From Streptomyces roseochromogenus subsp. oscitans DS 12.976 (lineage in GTDB: Bacteria; Actinomycetota; Actinomycetes; Streptomycetales; Streptomycetaceae), in contig NZ_CM002285.1 of NCBI RefSeq assembly GCF_000497445.1, positions 8,560,510 to 8,575,213 of the forward strand: DNA of 14,704 nt, given 5' to 3'. This document shows, piece by piece, positions 6,819 to 14,028 of the stretch. The notes beneath the pieces were generated by a model. That model saw only the letters and a list, made by a program, of their open reading frames with translations, was not told the origin of the DNA and ran no database searches. Both the position numbers and the translations under genes were made by a program. Positions within the stretch are counted from its first letter, which is position 1; each line of letters opens with the position of its first letter.

Positions 6819-8168
6819 ATGTCAATGCAGAAAGGTTCGAACACGCCGGTGCCGACCACGGCCCTGCGCGTCGAACTGGGCTGGCGCGCCGGACCAGGGG
6901 TGCCCGACGCGGACGCCTCCGCGCTGCTGCTGGCCACCGGCAAGGTCCGCTCCGACGGCGACTTCGTCTTCTACAACCAGCCCGCCCATTCCTCCGGCGC
7001 GGTGCGTCACGAGGGCAAGCGGACGGTGGGCACGAGCGTGACCGACACCCTTTCCGTGGACCTCGCGCGCGTGGAGGGCGCCATCGAGCGGATCGTGCTC
7101 GCCGCCTCCGTCGACGGCGGGACCTTCGGGCAGGTACCCGGCCTCTACGTCGAGGTGACCGACGCCGTGAGCGGCCGGCCGGTCGCCCGCTTCGACAGCA
7201 CCGGCGCGACCGTGGAGACGGCCTTCGTGCTCGGCGAGTTCTACCGTCGTCAGGGCGCCTGGAAGTTCCGCGCCGTCGGCCAGGGCTACAGCAGCGGACT
7301 CGAAGGTCTGGCAACGGACTTCGGCATCACCGTGGACGAGCCCCAGCACCCGGCATCGCCCACCCCGGAGCCCTACCCGGCATCGCCCACTGTGGGTGCC
7401 CCGCCGCCACCCCCTGCTCCGCCGACTTCGGCGGCCCCGGCGCCCTACCCGGCTCCGCCCGCCCCGGCTCCGCGCCCGGTGACCCCGCCCCCGCCATCCC
7501 CGCCCGTCACCCCTCCCACGGCTCGGCAAGCCCCAGCGGTGCGCCTGTCCAAGGTCACCCTCACGAAGGCGGCACCGTCCGTGTCGCTCGCCAAGCAGGG
7601 CGGCATCTCCGGAGCGATGCGGGTGAACCTCAACTGGCAGACGCGGAAACACCTTTCCGGCTGGGGCGGCCGCTGGGGAGGCGGGCGGGGAGACCTCGAC
7701 CTGGACCTGTGCGCCCTGTACGAACTCGCCGACGGCCGCAAAGGGGTCGTCCAGGCCCTCGGCAACGCCTTCGGCTCGCTGAACCGGCCGCCGTACATCC
7801 ACCTCGACGGCGACGACCGCACCGGTGCCGTGGCGAGCGGTGAGAACCTGACCATCAACCTCGACCACCGGCAGGACTTCCGGCGCATCCTGGTCTTCGT
7901 CACCATCTACGAGGGCGCCAGCTCCTTCGCCGACCTGCACGCCACCGTCACGCTCCAGCCGCAGCACGGGGCGCCGATCGACTTCTCGCTCGACGAGTGC
8001 ACCGTCCCCTCCACGGTGTGCGCGCTCGCCCTGATCACCAACACCGGTGGTGATCTCCTGGTGCAGCGCGAGGCGCGCTATCTGGTGCCGGAGCGTGGGG
8101 TGAGCCCGCAGCGGACCATAGACCGGGCCTACGGATGGGGCATGAACTGGACGCCCGGCCGCAAGTGA
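6819..8168 (+). CDS. TerD-family protein with two TerD domains and a proline-rich linker
   Basis: 449 residues from ATG at 6819, preferred because GGGGGCGG lies at good spacing and the product starts [12 protein letters not shown], like TerD proteins; ATG at 6768 or GTG at 6756 would add 17 or 21 unremarkable residues. Domain 1 (8-173) has [21 protein letters not shown] at 35-55 and [21 protein letters not shown] linker at ~174-240 is rich in Pro and Ala, and its DNA holds a 16-bp direct repeat at 7348 and 7375. Domain 2 (241-449) has [12 protein letters not shown] at 291-302, HLDGDDRTG at 328-336 and GENLTINLD at 341-349, which are acidic stretches of the type that bind calcium in TerD. The family is linked to tellurite and stress responses and membrane-associated complexes; the biochemical role is unsettled. 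No ter kinase, TerC or biosynthetic ter gene lies nearby. It ends 6 bp before the convergent glycosyltransferase gene. Confidence 0.9.
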   Translation: MSMQKGSNTPVPTTALRVELGWRAGPGVPDADASALLLATGKVRSDGDFVFYNQPAHSSGAVRHEGKRTVGTSVTDTLSVDLARVEGAIERIVLAASVDGGTFGQVPGLYVEVTDAVSGRPVARFDSTGATVETAFVLGEFYRRQGAWKFRAVGQGYSSGLEGLATDFGITVDEPQHPASPTPEPYPASPTVGAPPPPPAPPTSAAPAPYPAPPAPAPRPVTPPPPSPPVTPPTARQAPAVRLSKVTLTKAAPSVSLAKQGGISGAMRVNLNWQTRKHLSGWGGRWGGGRGDLDLDLCALYELADGRKGVVQALGNAFGSLNRPPYIHLDGDDRTGAVASGENLTINLDHRQDFRRILVFVTIYEGASSFADLHATVTLQPQHGAPIDFSLDECTVPSTVCALALITNTGGDLLVQREARYLVPERGVSPQRTIDRAYGWGMNWTPGRK

Positions 8169-8174
8169 CCGGGC

Positions 8175-9350
8175 TCAGCCCTCGTCGGGCACGGCGTCGG
8201 GACGCGCGTATGTGCGGCCCTTCCAGGCGGCTCCGCGCCCCCGGTAGTGCTGTACGGCCGAGTCGACCGTCATCAGCAGGTACAGCAGCGCGGTGAACGG
8301 CAGCAGTGGAGCGAGCCACAGCGGCTGCCGGCAGTAGCGCAGCATCGGCAGGTACGTCCCCGCCATCACCGCCCACGCCACCGCGCCGGCGACCGTCATC
8401 GCCGTACCGCCGCCCGTCATGCCCACGACCACCGCGGCGGGCGGCACCAGGTACACCAGCGCGAGCCCGGCGACCGTACCGAGGAGCAGCAGTGGGTTGT
8501 GCCGCAACTGGGCGTAGGCGCTGCGCGAGACCATCCGCCACAGGTCGTGCAGTCGTGGATACGGCCGCACACTGTCCACCCGGTCCGCCAGCCCCAGCCA
8601 GACGTGCCCGCCCGCGCCCTTCACCGCGCGCGCGAGCGCCACGTCGTCGATGACGGCGTGCCGGATGCCGTCCGGGATGCGCGCCTTCTCCGCCATCCCC
8701 GCGCGCAGCAGGACACAGCCGCCCGCCGCCGCGGCCGTACGCGACCCCTTGCGGCCGATCCACCGGAAGGGATACAGCTGCGCGAAGAAGTACACGAACG
8801 CCGGGACCACCAGGCGCTCCCACAGGCTCTCCACCCGCAGCCGCGCCATCTGCGACACGACGTCGTAGCCCCCGGCACGGGCCGCCGCCACCAGTGTGCG
8901 CAGACTGTCCGGCGCGTGCGCGATGTCCGCGTCCGTCAGCAGCAGGTATTCGGGGTCACGCGTGCGTGCCAGGCCGATACCGTGCCGCACCGCCCACAGC
9001 TTGCCCGTCCAGCCCGCCGGCGGCTCGCCCGGCGAGCCCACGGTCAGCGGCAGCCCGCCGTGCCGCCGGGCCAGCTCGCGGGCCAGCTCCCCGGTACCGT
9101 CGGTGCTTCCGTCGTCCACCAGGAAGACCTCGGCCCGCCCCGGATAGTCCTGCGCCAGCAACGACGGCAGGCTTGTCGGCAGCACGGCGGCCTCGTCCCG
9201 GGCCGGTACGACCACGCAGACGGACGGCCAGGAGTCCGGTTCCCGGTGTGACGGAAGCCGGACGTCCGTGCGCCAGAAGAAGCCCTGGCACAGGAGCAGC
9301 CAGCACCAGGCGGCCAGCGACACGACGGTGATCCACATCAGGGCGCTCAC
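8175..9350 (-). CDS. HpnB-like family 2 glycosyltransferase, membrane-bound
   Basis: 391 residues from GTG at 9350 (MSALMWITVV); ATG at 9338 is an alternative four residues in. An N-terminal membrane segment lies at ~5-22. The GT-A domain starts at ~43 with VCVVVPARDEA, followed by LVDDGSTDGT at 77-86 and TDADI at 139-143, the metal- and nucleotide-binding Asp motif. IDDVALARAVK at 234-244 fits the catalytic Asp region. C-terminal hydrophobic segments lie near 287-309, 315-333 and 345-362, and the tail is HYRGRGAAWKGRTY. This layout matches proteins annotated as hopene-associated glycosyltransferase HpnB, whose exact substrate is not established. No squalene-hopene cyclase or other hopanoid gene is visible, so a hopanoid role is not shown. 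It is divergent from the racemase-like gene across 57 bp and convergent with the TerD-like gene. Confidence 0.88.
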   Translation of the reverse strand: MSALMWITVVSLAAWCWLLLCQGFFWRTDVRLPSHREPDSWPSVCVVVPARDEAAVLPTSLPSLLAQDYPGRAEVFLVDDGSTDGTGELARELARRHGGLPLTVGSPGEPPAGWTGKLWAVRHGIGLARTRDPEYLLLTDADIAHAPDSLRTLVAAARAGGYDVVSQMARLRVESLWERLVVPAFVYFFAQLYPFRWIGRKGSRTAAAAGGCVLLRAGMAEKARIPDGIRHAVIDDVALARAVKGAGGHVWLGLADRVDSVRPYPRLHDLWRMVSRSAYAQLRHNPLLLLGTVAGLALVYLVPPAAVVVGMTGGGTAMTVAGAVAWAVMAGTYLPMLRYCRQPLWLAPLLPFTALLYLLMTVDSAVQHYRGRGAAWKGRTYARPDAVPDEG

Positions 9351-9395
9351 GCCCGCAGTCTGCCCCACCCGGCAGGCCCGCAACGCCCGATCGTC

Positions 9396-9401
9396 TATCG
9401 T
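9396..9401 (+). promoter_or_regulatory. -10 box of a likely leaderless promoter for the racemase-like gene
   Basis: TATCGT lies 6 nt before the GTG at 9408, and no Shine-Dalgarno sequence is found in the short divergent gap. Both points fit a transcript that begins at the start codon. Confidence 0.5.
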
Positions 9402-9407
9402 GGCCGG

Positions 9408-10193
9408 GTGAAGATCGCGCTCATGGACTCCGGAATCGGCCTGCTCCCCGCCGCCGCGGCGGTGCGGCGGCTGCGGCCCGACGCGGATCTCGTGCTCTCC
9501 TGGGACCCGGACGGGATGCCCTGGGGACCACGTACCCCGGACGACATCACCCGGCGGGCCCTCGACGTGGCCGAGGCGGCCGCCGCCCATGGGGCCGAGG
9601 TCCTGATCGTCGCCTGCAACACGGCGTCCGTGCACTCCCTGCCGGAGCTGCGGGCCCGGTTCGAACCGGACCTGCCGATCATCGGTACGGTCCCGGCGAT
9701 CAAGCCGGCCGCGGCGGGCGGCGGCCATGTCGCGATCTGGGCGACGCCCGCCACCACCGGAAGCGCCTACCAGCGAAATCTGATCGAGCAGTTCGCCGCC
9801 GGTGCGCACGTCACCGAGGTGGCCTGCCCGGGCCTCGCGGACGCGGTGCACCACGCGGACGACGCCGCGATCGACGCCGCGATCGCCTCAGCCGCCGCCC
9901 GCACCCCCGAGGACGTCACCACACTCGTCCTCGGCTGCACCAACTACGAGCTGGTCGGTGAGCGGATCCGGGCAGCCGTCGAGCGGCCCGGCCGTCCGCC
10001 GCTCGTACTGCACGGCTCCGCCGACGCGGTGGCGGCGCAGGCGCTGCGCCGGATCGGCGCGGAGCCGGCTCCGGCCGCCGTCGCCGACACCACGCTCACG
10101 GTGCTGCTCAGCGGTCGCGAGGCCACGCTCCCGGACACGGCGCTGTCCTATGAGGAAGGCCGCTTCCTCCAGGCGGTCAGCCCCGTCCGCTGA
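9408..10193 (+). CDS. Asp/Glu racemase-superfamily protein (MurI-like, atypical active site)
   Basis: 261 residues from GTG at 9408 (MKIALMDSGIGLLP). The two catalytic cysteines of the family are present: Cys70 in VACNTAS and Cys177 in LGCTNYE. The N-terminal DSGIGLL at 7-13 matches the DSGxGGL motif, so Asp7 is kept. Departures from glutamate racemase are clear: the usual LGCTHYP has Asn179 in place of His, the region after CPGL (140-143) lacks the Glu of the usual CPLLVPLVE, and ATPATT at 112-117 replaces the usual ATxGT. The length is normal for MurI. It may racemise or isomerise another acid, or be a regulatory or inactive paralogue; the housekeeping MurI for peptidoglycan D-glutamate is expected elsewhere in the genome. 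It stands alone, 57 bp from the divergent glycosyltransferase gene. Confidence 0.88.
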   Translation: MKIALMDSGIGLLPAAAAVRRLRPDADLVLSWDPDGMPWGPRTPDDITRRALDVAEAAAAHGAEVLIVACNTASVHSLPELRARFEPDLPIIGTVPAIKPAAAGGGHVAIWATPATTGSAYQRNLIEQFAAGAHVTEVACPGLADAVHHADDAAIDAAIASAAARTPEDVTTLVLGCTNYELVGERIRAAVERPGRPPLVLHGSADAVAAQALRRIGAEPAPAAVADTTLTVLLSGREATLPDTALSYEEGRFLQAVSPVR

Positions 10194-10286
10194 CCCGCCC
10201 GGCGGCGCCGGAGCACACTCAGGCGCAGGGTGTTCACCCGGGGCGGTCACCCTCCGCTACGCGCTACCCGCGCAGCGAAACCTGAG

Positions 10287-10292
10287 TAACCT
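10287..10292 (+). promoter_or_regulatory. -10 box of a likely leaderless promoter for the small membrane protein
   Basis: TAACCT is followed by 7 nt (CATAAAT) and ATG at 10300, with no Shine-Dalgarno sequence. No convincing -35 element is seen. A GGGTG-TT-CACCC inverted repeat at 10228-10239 lies further upstream, in the 106-bp gap after the racemase-like gene. Confidence 0.45.
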
Positions 10293-10305
10293 CATAAATA
10301 TGAGG
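10290..10305. promoter_or_regulatory. 16-bp palindrome covering the predicted transcription start and ATG
   Basis: CCTCATA-AA-TATGAGG has perfect 7-bp arms. It overlaps the last bases of the -10 box and the start codon at 10300, a position where a bound repressor would block transcription. It is AT-rich against a very GC-rich background. Confidence 0.55.
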
Positions 10306-10845
10306 GACCACCCCCACGCCGACGGCAGCCCGCACCCCGAGGTCTGGACCGGACGCGCCACCAACCGGATCCAGTGGCTGCTGGCCCTGGTCGGCGCGGC
10401 CTGTATGGCGCTCGGTATCGAGCTGGCCGTGGACTCGGCATGGACCTCCGGCATCGCCCCGCTGGCGATGTCCGTCGTGGGCTGCATCGCCGCCGGCCTG
10501 CTGGTCCTCTTCGGCACGCTCGCATTCGTGCATGTCGACCTCAAGCTCGACAGGGAGTCCCTGGAGGTGCGCTGCGGCCACATAGGGCTGCCGCGCCGCC
10601 GCATCCCGCTCTCCCACGTGGCGGGCGCCGACTTCACCGCCCTGGTCACGCCGCGGCAGTGGGGCGGCTGGGGCTACCGGTGGCGCCCCGAGAAGGGCAC
10701 AGCCGTCGTCGTACGCCGGGGTGAGGGCATCGTGTTGCGTCTGTGGGACGGCCACACCTTCACGATCACCGTGGACAACGCGGAGTCGGCGGTACGGGTC
10801 ATCAGGGACCGGCTGCGCACGATCACACCCGGTCCGGCCCGCTGA
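10300..10845 (+). CDS. Small membrane protein with two TM helices and a cytoplasmic beta-rich domain, function unknown
   Basis: 181 residues from ATG at 10300 (MRDHPHADGSPHPEVWTGRA). Hydrophobic helices lie near 26-44 and 52-77. The rest is a soluble domain with alternating strands: LDRESLEVRCGHIGLPRRRIPLSHV at ~83-107, WGGWGYRWRPEKGTAVVVRRGEG at 121-143, and LRLWDGHTFTITVDNAESAVRVI at 146-168. The two close helices place both ends on one side, probably the cytoplasm. The layout, with WGGWGYR and a TVDNAE segment, is common in actinobacterial proteins of the DUF3093/bacterial PH-like type. I recognise the pattern but not a function. It is convergent with the O-antigen-ligase-like gene, with repeats in the gap. 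Coding is well supported by codon bias. Confidence 0.85.
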   Translation: MRDHPHADGSPHPEVWTGRATNRIQWLLALVGAACMALGIELAVDSAWTSGIAPLAMSVVGCIAAGLLVLFGTLAFVHVDLKLDRESLEVRCGHIGLPRRRIPLSHVAGADFTALVTPRQWGGWGYRWRPEKGTAVVVRRGEGIVLRLWDGHTFTITVDNAESAVRVIRDRLRTITPGPAR

Positions 10846-10847
10846 GG

Positions 10848-10868
10848 CCGCGCGCCGCGCGCCGCGCG
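10848..10868. repeat. Three tandem copies of the 7-bp unit CCGCGCG
   Basis: Exact units start at 10848, 10855 and 10862, directly after the stop of the small membrane protein gene. CGCGCG runs are self-complementary, so a GC-rich hairpin could form and slow transcription from either side of this convergent gap. There is no T-tract. Confidence 0.7.
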
Positions 10869-10902
10869 TCGGCGCGGGGCGGGAAACCGCTGAGGGGGTG
10901 GC

Positions 10903-10986
10903 TCCGCACCGTCACTTCCGGGCAGCGGTTCCACGCCATCGCGTTCCGGGCTGTGGCGCCACGCCATCATGTTCTGGGCTGCGGCT
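10903..10986. repeat. About three imperfect 28-bp tandem repeats
   Basis: Copy 2 (10931-10958) and copy 3 (10959-10986) share CCACGCCATC, then GTTCYGGGCTGYGG, matching at 22 of the first 26 positions. Copy 1 (10903-10930) matches only in its second half (TTCCGGGCAGCGG). The array crosses the 3' end of the O-antigen-ligase-like gene, whose stop falls in copy 3. Confidence 0.65.
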
Positions 10987-12004
10987 GCAGGCCGTCCCTC
11001 GCCCACGGTCGTGCCGTCGCCCACCCGGCCAGCAGCCCCGCGCCCACGGTCACCGTGGTGAAGCTGAGCGCGTTGCTCACCGTGGCGAGTGCAGCGAGCG
11101 CCGTCAGCGCGGCGCCGGCGGTCAGCGCGACCGGGGTGGAGCGGGGGCCGCGCCACAGCGCGTACATCACCCAGCAGAATGCGGCGACGCACAGGAACAC
11201 CCCGACCAGGCCCTGCTCCGCCGCCAGTTGGAGCACGGCCGAGTGCGGCCTGCCGTCGGCGGACAGCGTCTGCGGCGCCGGGCTGCCCGGTTCGCCGAAC
11301 CGTCCCGGACCGACCCCCAGCCCCCGGTTCCGGCCCGCCAGTCGCAGGGCGTCCTGCCACGACGCCACCCGGGGCGCGGTAAGCCGGCCTTCGAGCACCT
11401 GGGTGAGGCCGCCCGGCAGCACGTCCCCGGCGAGCGCCCAGACCGTGCCCGCCGCCAGCGCCGCCACCGCGGCCAGCCCGAGCAGACACCCACCCCGGCG
11501 GGAGACCCGGCCCACGGCGAGCGACCACAGCAGTACGACCGCACTCACCACGCAACCGGCCGCCGATCCCAGCACGGCCCCGGTCAGCACCACCCCGGCG
11601 GCCAGCACCCGCAGCACCAGCCGCACCTGCGGTACGGGCGTAGCCCAGGCGGCACAGCACGCGGCTCCCGTGGCCAGCGCCAGCAAAGCGGCCGTACCAC
11701 CGGCGTGGCCGAGCGGGGCGGCGTACCGGGGACCGGTGGACAGCCCGGGCAGCGCCACGGCCAGCGCGAGTCCGGCCGCGGCTCCGGCACACGGTGCGGC
11801 CACCGGCAGCAGCGCCCCGGAGACCCGGCCGACGGCATGACCGGCGGCCACGGCGAGCACCGCGAGAAGCACACCCTCGGGCCGCCCGTCGTGAACCGCC
11901 GCGGTGATCAGCGACCAGCCCGCGCAGGCGCCCAGCAGGATCAAGCCGGCCCCGTCAGAAACGTTTCTCCTGACGTCGGCCACGTCCGTGTCCCCACCGG
12001 TCAC
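10967..12004 (-). CDS. O-antigen ligase/polymerase-like (Wzy_C) integral membrane protein
   Basis: 345 residues from GTG at 12004; GTG at 11983, seven codons later and with GGTGGGGA at better spacing, is equally possible. The protein is mostly hydrophobic, with around 8-10 membrane segments. Near residues 220-235 it has NRGLGVGPGRFGEPG, and HSAVLQLAAEQGLVGVFL starts near residue 254. Together these match the large-loop motif of the O-antigen ligase family (GLGxGxxxF, then HNxxLqxxxExGxxG), with HS in place of HN. Such proteins transfer or polymerise lipid-linked glycans at the outer face of the membrane. At about 340 residues it is shorter than most members (400+). No glycan gene cluster is around it. 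The ACC-type GTGA overlap at 12001-12004 with a possible small upstream ORF would allow translational coupling. The acceptor and donor are unknown. Confidence 0.82.
   Translation of the reverse strand: MTGGDTDVADVRRNVSDGAGLILLGACAGWSLITAAVHDGRPEGVLLAVLAVAAGHAVGRVSGALLPVAAPCAGAAAGLALAVALPGLSTGPRYAAPLGHAGGTAALLALATGAACCAAWATPVPQVRLVLRVLAAGVVLTGAVLGSAAGCVVSAVVLLWSLAVGRVSRRGGCLLGLAAVAALAAGTVWALAGDVLPGGLTQVLEGRLTAPRVASWQDALRLAGRNRGLGVGPGRFGEPGSPAPQTLSADGRPHSAVLQLAAEQGLVGVFLCVAAFCWVMYALWRGPRSTPVALTAGAALTALAALATVSNALSFTTVTVGAGLLAGWATARPWARDGLQPQPRT
11957..11968. promoter_or_regulatory. Perfect 12-bp palindrome in the 5' coding part of the O-antigen-ligase-like gene
   Basis: AGAAACGTTTCT is fully palindromic and sits inside outer GTCAG and CTGAC arms (11954-11974). 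The core GAAACGTTTC resembles LacI-family operators. It lies 36-47 bp inside the gene counted from the 12004 start, where a roadblock repressor could act. Codons there still read RRNVS, so chance is possible. Confidence 0.3.
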
Positions 12005-12249
12005 GGACCTCGTCCCCGTCGACCCCACCCGTCGCCCCTCGTCCCCGTCCCCTGGTTCAGGTACTTCAGGCCACGGCTGGGCACGGCGCCGGATCCGGCC
12101 GCACTGCCGAGGCTGGGCACACCGTAGCGGCTGATGACCGGTTTGGTCACGAGATGCGGCGGAACGTCGCGGTGGGGCTGGGCGGAACGCCCCTTGTGTG
12201 CCGCCGGTGCGGGGGCGGATGCGGTACTGGTCCCCGCGACGAGGGGCAT
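12001..12249 (-). CDS. Possible small ORF upstream of and overlapping the O-antigen-ligase-like gene
   Basis: 82 residues if started at ATG 12249, or 49 residues from GTG at 12150 (MTKPVISRYGVPSLGSAAG...). Over the 34 codons after 12150 about 85% end in G or C, which is coding-like; the last 15 codons decay into Gly/Arg low complexity. The TGA at 12001-12003 overlaps the GTG at 12002-12004 of the next gene, a GTGA junction typical of coupled translation. Against it: no Shine-Dalgarno site, no leaderless box at either start, and no family I recognise. There are no cysteines and no membrane helix. Treat as hypothetical. Confidence 0.3.
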   Translation of the reverse strand: MPLVAGTSTASAPAPAAHKGRSAQPHRDVPPHLVTKPVISRYGVPSLGSAAGSGAVPSRGLKYLNQGTGTRGDGWGRRGRGP

Positions 12250-12354
12250 GGGCGGGGCAGGGCGGCGACCAGGGGCAACCGTGGCCCGCCGAGCCGATGC
12301 CGGCCCTCGTACCGCGCTGTCCGAGGCTCAGGAAGCCGCCGTACACTCACCCGG
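12005..12354. other. 350-bp divergent region between the O-antigen-ligase-like gene and lnt
   Basis: This stretch holds the possible small ORF on the minus strand (12001-12249) and, at its right end, the TACACT box in front of lnt. I see no RNA gene, no strong hairpin and no repeat. Other open frames through it have poor codon bias and appear to be GC-driven shadows. Confidence 0.5.
12342..12347 (+). promoter_or_regulatory. -10 box of a likely leaderless promoter for lnt
   Basis: TACACT lies 7 nt before the GTG at 12355 and there is no Shine-Dalgarno sequence in the intervening or preceding bases. This supports the 12355 start over the longer open frame that runs back to 12154. Confidence 0.5.
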
Positions 12355-14019
12355 GTGACCGTCACCGCAACTTCCGTGGACCAGCCGGGCCGGCTCCAGC
12401 CGCACTCCGCCTCCGGCGTGCGCGGCGGCCGGCTGCTGCGCCTGGTCCCGGCCGTCGTCTCCGCGCTCTGCGGGGTGCTGCTCTACGTCAGCTTTCCGCC
12501 GCGCACCCTGTGGTGGCTGGCGCTGCCCGCCTTCGCCGGTTTCGGCTGGGTGCTGCGCGGCCGTGACTGGAAGGCGGCCCTTGGCCTCGGCTACCTCTTC
12601 GGGCTCGGCTTCCTGCTGCCGCTGCTGGTGTGGACCGGCGTGGAGGTCGGTCCCGGCCCCTGGCTGGCCCTCGTCGCCATCGAGGCGGTCTTCATCGCCC
12701 TGGTCGGCGTCGGCGTCGCCGCCGTCTCCCGGCTGCCCGCCTGGCCGCTGTGGGCCGCCGCCGTCTGGATCGCGGGCGAGGCGGTACGCGCGCGTGTGCC
12801 CTTCCGGGGCTTTCCCTGGGGCAAGATCGCGTTCGGTCAGGCGGACGGAGTCTTCCTGCCGCTCGCCGCGGTGGGCGGCACACCCGTGCTCGGGTTCGCG
12901 GTGGTGCTGTGCGGATTCGGCCTGTACGAGGCCGGCCGGCTTCTCGCCGAGAAGCGCAGGTCGCGAGCCGTGCGGCGCGGGGCGGCGGCCGCGGCGCTGC
13001 TGAGCGTGGCCGTGCCGGTGGCGGGCGCGGTCGCCGCCCGGCCGCTCGTGAGCGACAAGGCCGAGGACGGAACCCGGACCGTTGCGGTCATCCAGGGCAA
13101 CGTGCCCCGTTCCGGGCTGGAGTTCAGCGCCCAGCGGCGGGCCGTGCTGGACTACCACGCACGCGAAACGCTGAAGCTCGCCGCCGACATCAAGGCGGGG
13201 AAGACCCCGAAGCCCGACTACGTGCTCTGGCCGGAGAACTCCTCCGACATCGACCCGTTCGCCAACCCTGACGCGGCCACCGTCATCGACGGCGCCGCCA
13301 AGGCGGTCGGCGTGCCCATCTCGGTCGGCGCCGTCGTCGAGAGGGACGGCAGGCTGCTCAACGAGCAGGTCCTGTGGGACCCGGTCAAGGGGCCGACGCA
13401 GACCTACGACAAGCGGCAGATCCAGCCGTTCGGCGAGTACCTCCCGCTGCGTGGGCTCGTCGGCGCCGTCAACAAGAACTGGACCGGTATGGTCCGGCAG
13501 GACTTCAGCCGGGGCAGCGCGCCCGGCGTGTTCGACATCGACGGCGCCAAGGTGGGCCTCGCCACCTGCTACGAGGCCGCCTTCGACTGGGCCGTGCGCG
13601 ACACGGTCACCCACGGCGCGGAGATGATCTCCGTGCCCAGCAACAACGCGACCTTCGACCGCAGCGAGATGACCTACCAGCAGCTCGCCATGTCCCGGAT
13701 CCGCGCCGTCGAGCACAGCCGCACTGTCACCGTGCCGGTGACCAGCGGTGTCAGCGCGGTCATCATGCCGGACGGGAAGATCACCCAGCACACCGGCATG
13801 TTCGTGCCCGCCTACCTGGTACAGAAGGTGCCGCTGCGCACGTCCAAGACCCCTGCGACCGAGCTGGGGATCCTCCCGGAGATCGCTCTGGTGCTGGTCG
13901 CCGCCGGCGGTGTCGGCTGGGCGATCGGCTCCGGGCTGCGCGCCCGGCGGGCCGGTGGCGCAGAGCCGTACGACCTCCATACGCCCTCTGAACTGGTGCG
14001 GACTCCGTCCGAGCCGTGA
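12355..14019 (+). CDS. lnt: Apolipoprotein N-acyltransferase
   Basis: 554 residues from GTG at 12355. This membrane enzyme adds a third acyl chain to the N-terminal Cys of lipoproteins after Lgt and Lsp. The N-terminal ~230 residues are hydrophobic with about six segments, including RGFPWGKIAFGQ at 151-162, a family signature. An extracytoplasmic nitrilase-like domain spans ~240-500, and the last helix is near 505-525. The triad is complete: Glu294 in WPENSSD, Lys353 in YDKRQ and Cys405 in ATCYEAAFD; Glu361 in PFGEY is also kept. A C-terminal tail of ~30 polar residues follows. Length fits the family (about 500-550). Streptomyces are known to carry more than one Lnt homologue, so which paralogue this is cannot be told here. 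It is the first of three rightward genes; the next begins 35 bp downstream with its own promoter-like box. Confidence 0.95.
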   Translation: MTVTATSVDQPGRLQPHSASGVRGGRLLRLVPAVVSALCGVLLYVSFPPRTLWWLALPAFAGFGWVLRGRDWKAALGLGYLFGLGFLLPLLVWTGVEVGPGPWLALVAIEAVFIALVGVGVAAVSRLPAWPLWAAAVWIAGEAVRARVPFRGFPWGKIAFGQADGVFLPLAAVGGTPVLGFAVVLCGFGLYEAGRLLAEKRRSRAVRRGAAAAALLSVAVPVAGAVAARPLVSDKAEDGTRTVAVIQGNVPRSGLEFSAQRRAVLDYHARETLKLAADIKAGKTPKPDYVLWPENSSDIDPFANPDAATVIDGAAKAVGVPISVGAVVERDGRLLNEQVLWDPVKGPTQTYDKRQIQPFGEYLPLRGLVGAVNKNWTGMVRQDFSRGSAPGVFDIDGAKVGLATCYEAAFDWAVRDTVTHGAEMISVPSNNATFDRSEMTYQQLAMSRIRAVEHSRTVTVPVTSGVSAVIMPDGKITQHTGMFVPAYLVQKVPLRTSKTPATELGILPEIALVLVAAGGVGWAIGSGLRARRAGGAEPYDLHTPSELVRTPSEP

Positions 14020-14028
14020 GGAGCGCGC

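Noticed and set aside
6822..7967. 381-codon minus-strand frame over the TerD-like gene
   Set aside because: Antisense shadow; no recognisable fold, while the plus strand encodes two TerD domains.
8169..8174. Terminator between the TerD-like and glycosyltransferase genes
   Set aside because: Only 6 bp separate the two stops and I found no hairpin with a T-tract there.
10721..12127. Long plus-strand frames over the O-antigen-ligase-like gene
   Set aside because: The minus strand has regular hydrophobic segments and the ligase motif. The plus frames give low-complexity Arg/Gln/Pro-rich text.
12001..12150. Lasso-peptide precursor idea, because the small ORF contains YGVPSL (YxxPxL)
   Set aside because: The downstream core features are not convincing, and no lasso cyclase, protease or recognition protein is present in the window.
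12328..13980. 550-codon minus-strand frame over lnt
   Set aside because: Antisense shadow of lnt, whose catalytic triad and family signatures are complete. The product is Gly/Arg/Asp-rich and featureless.
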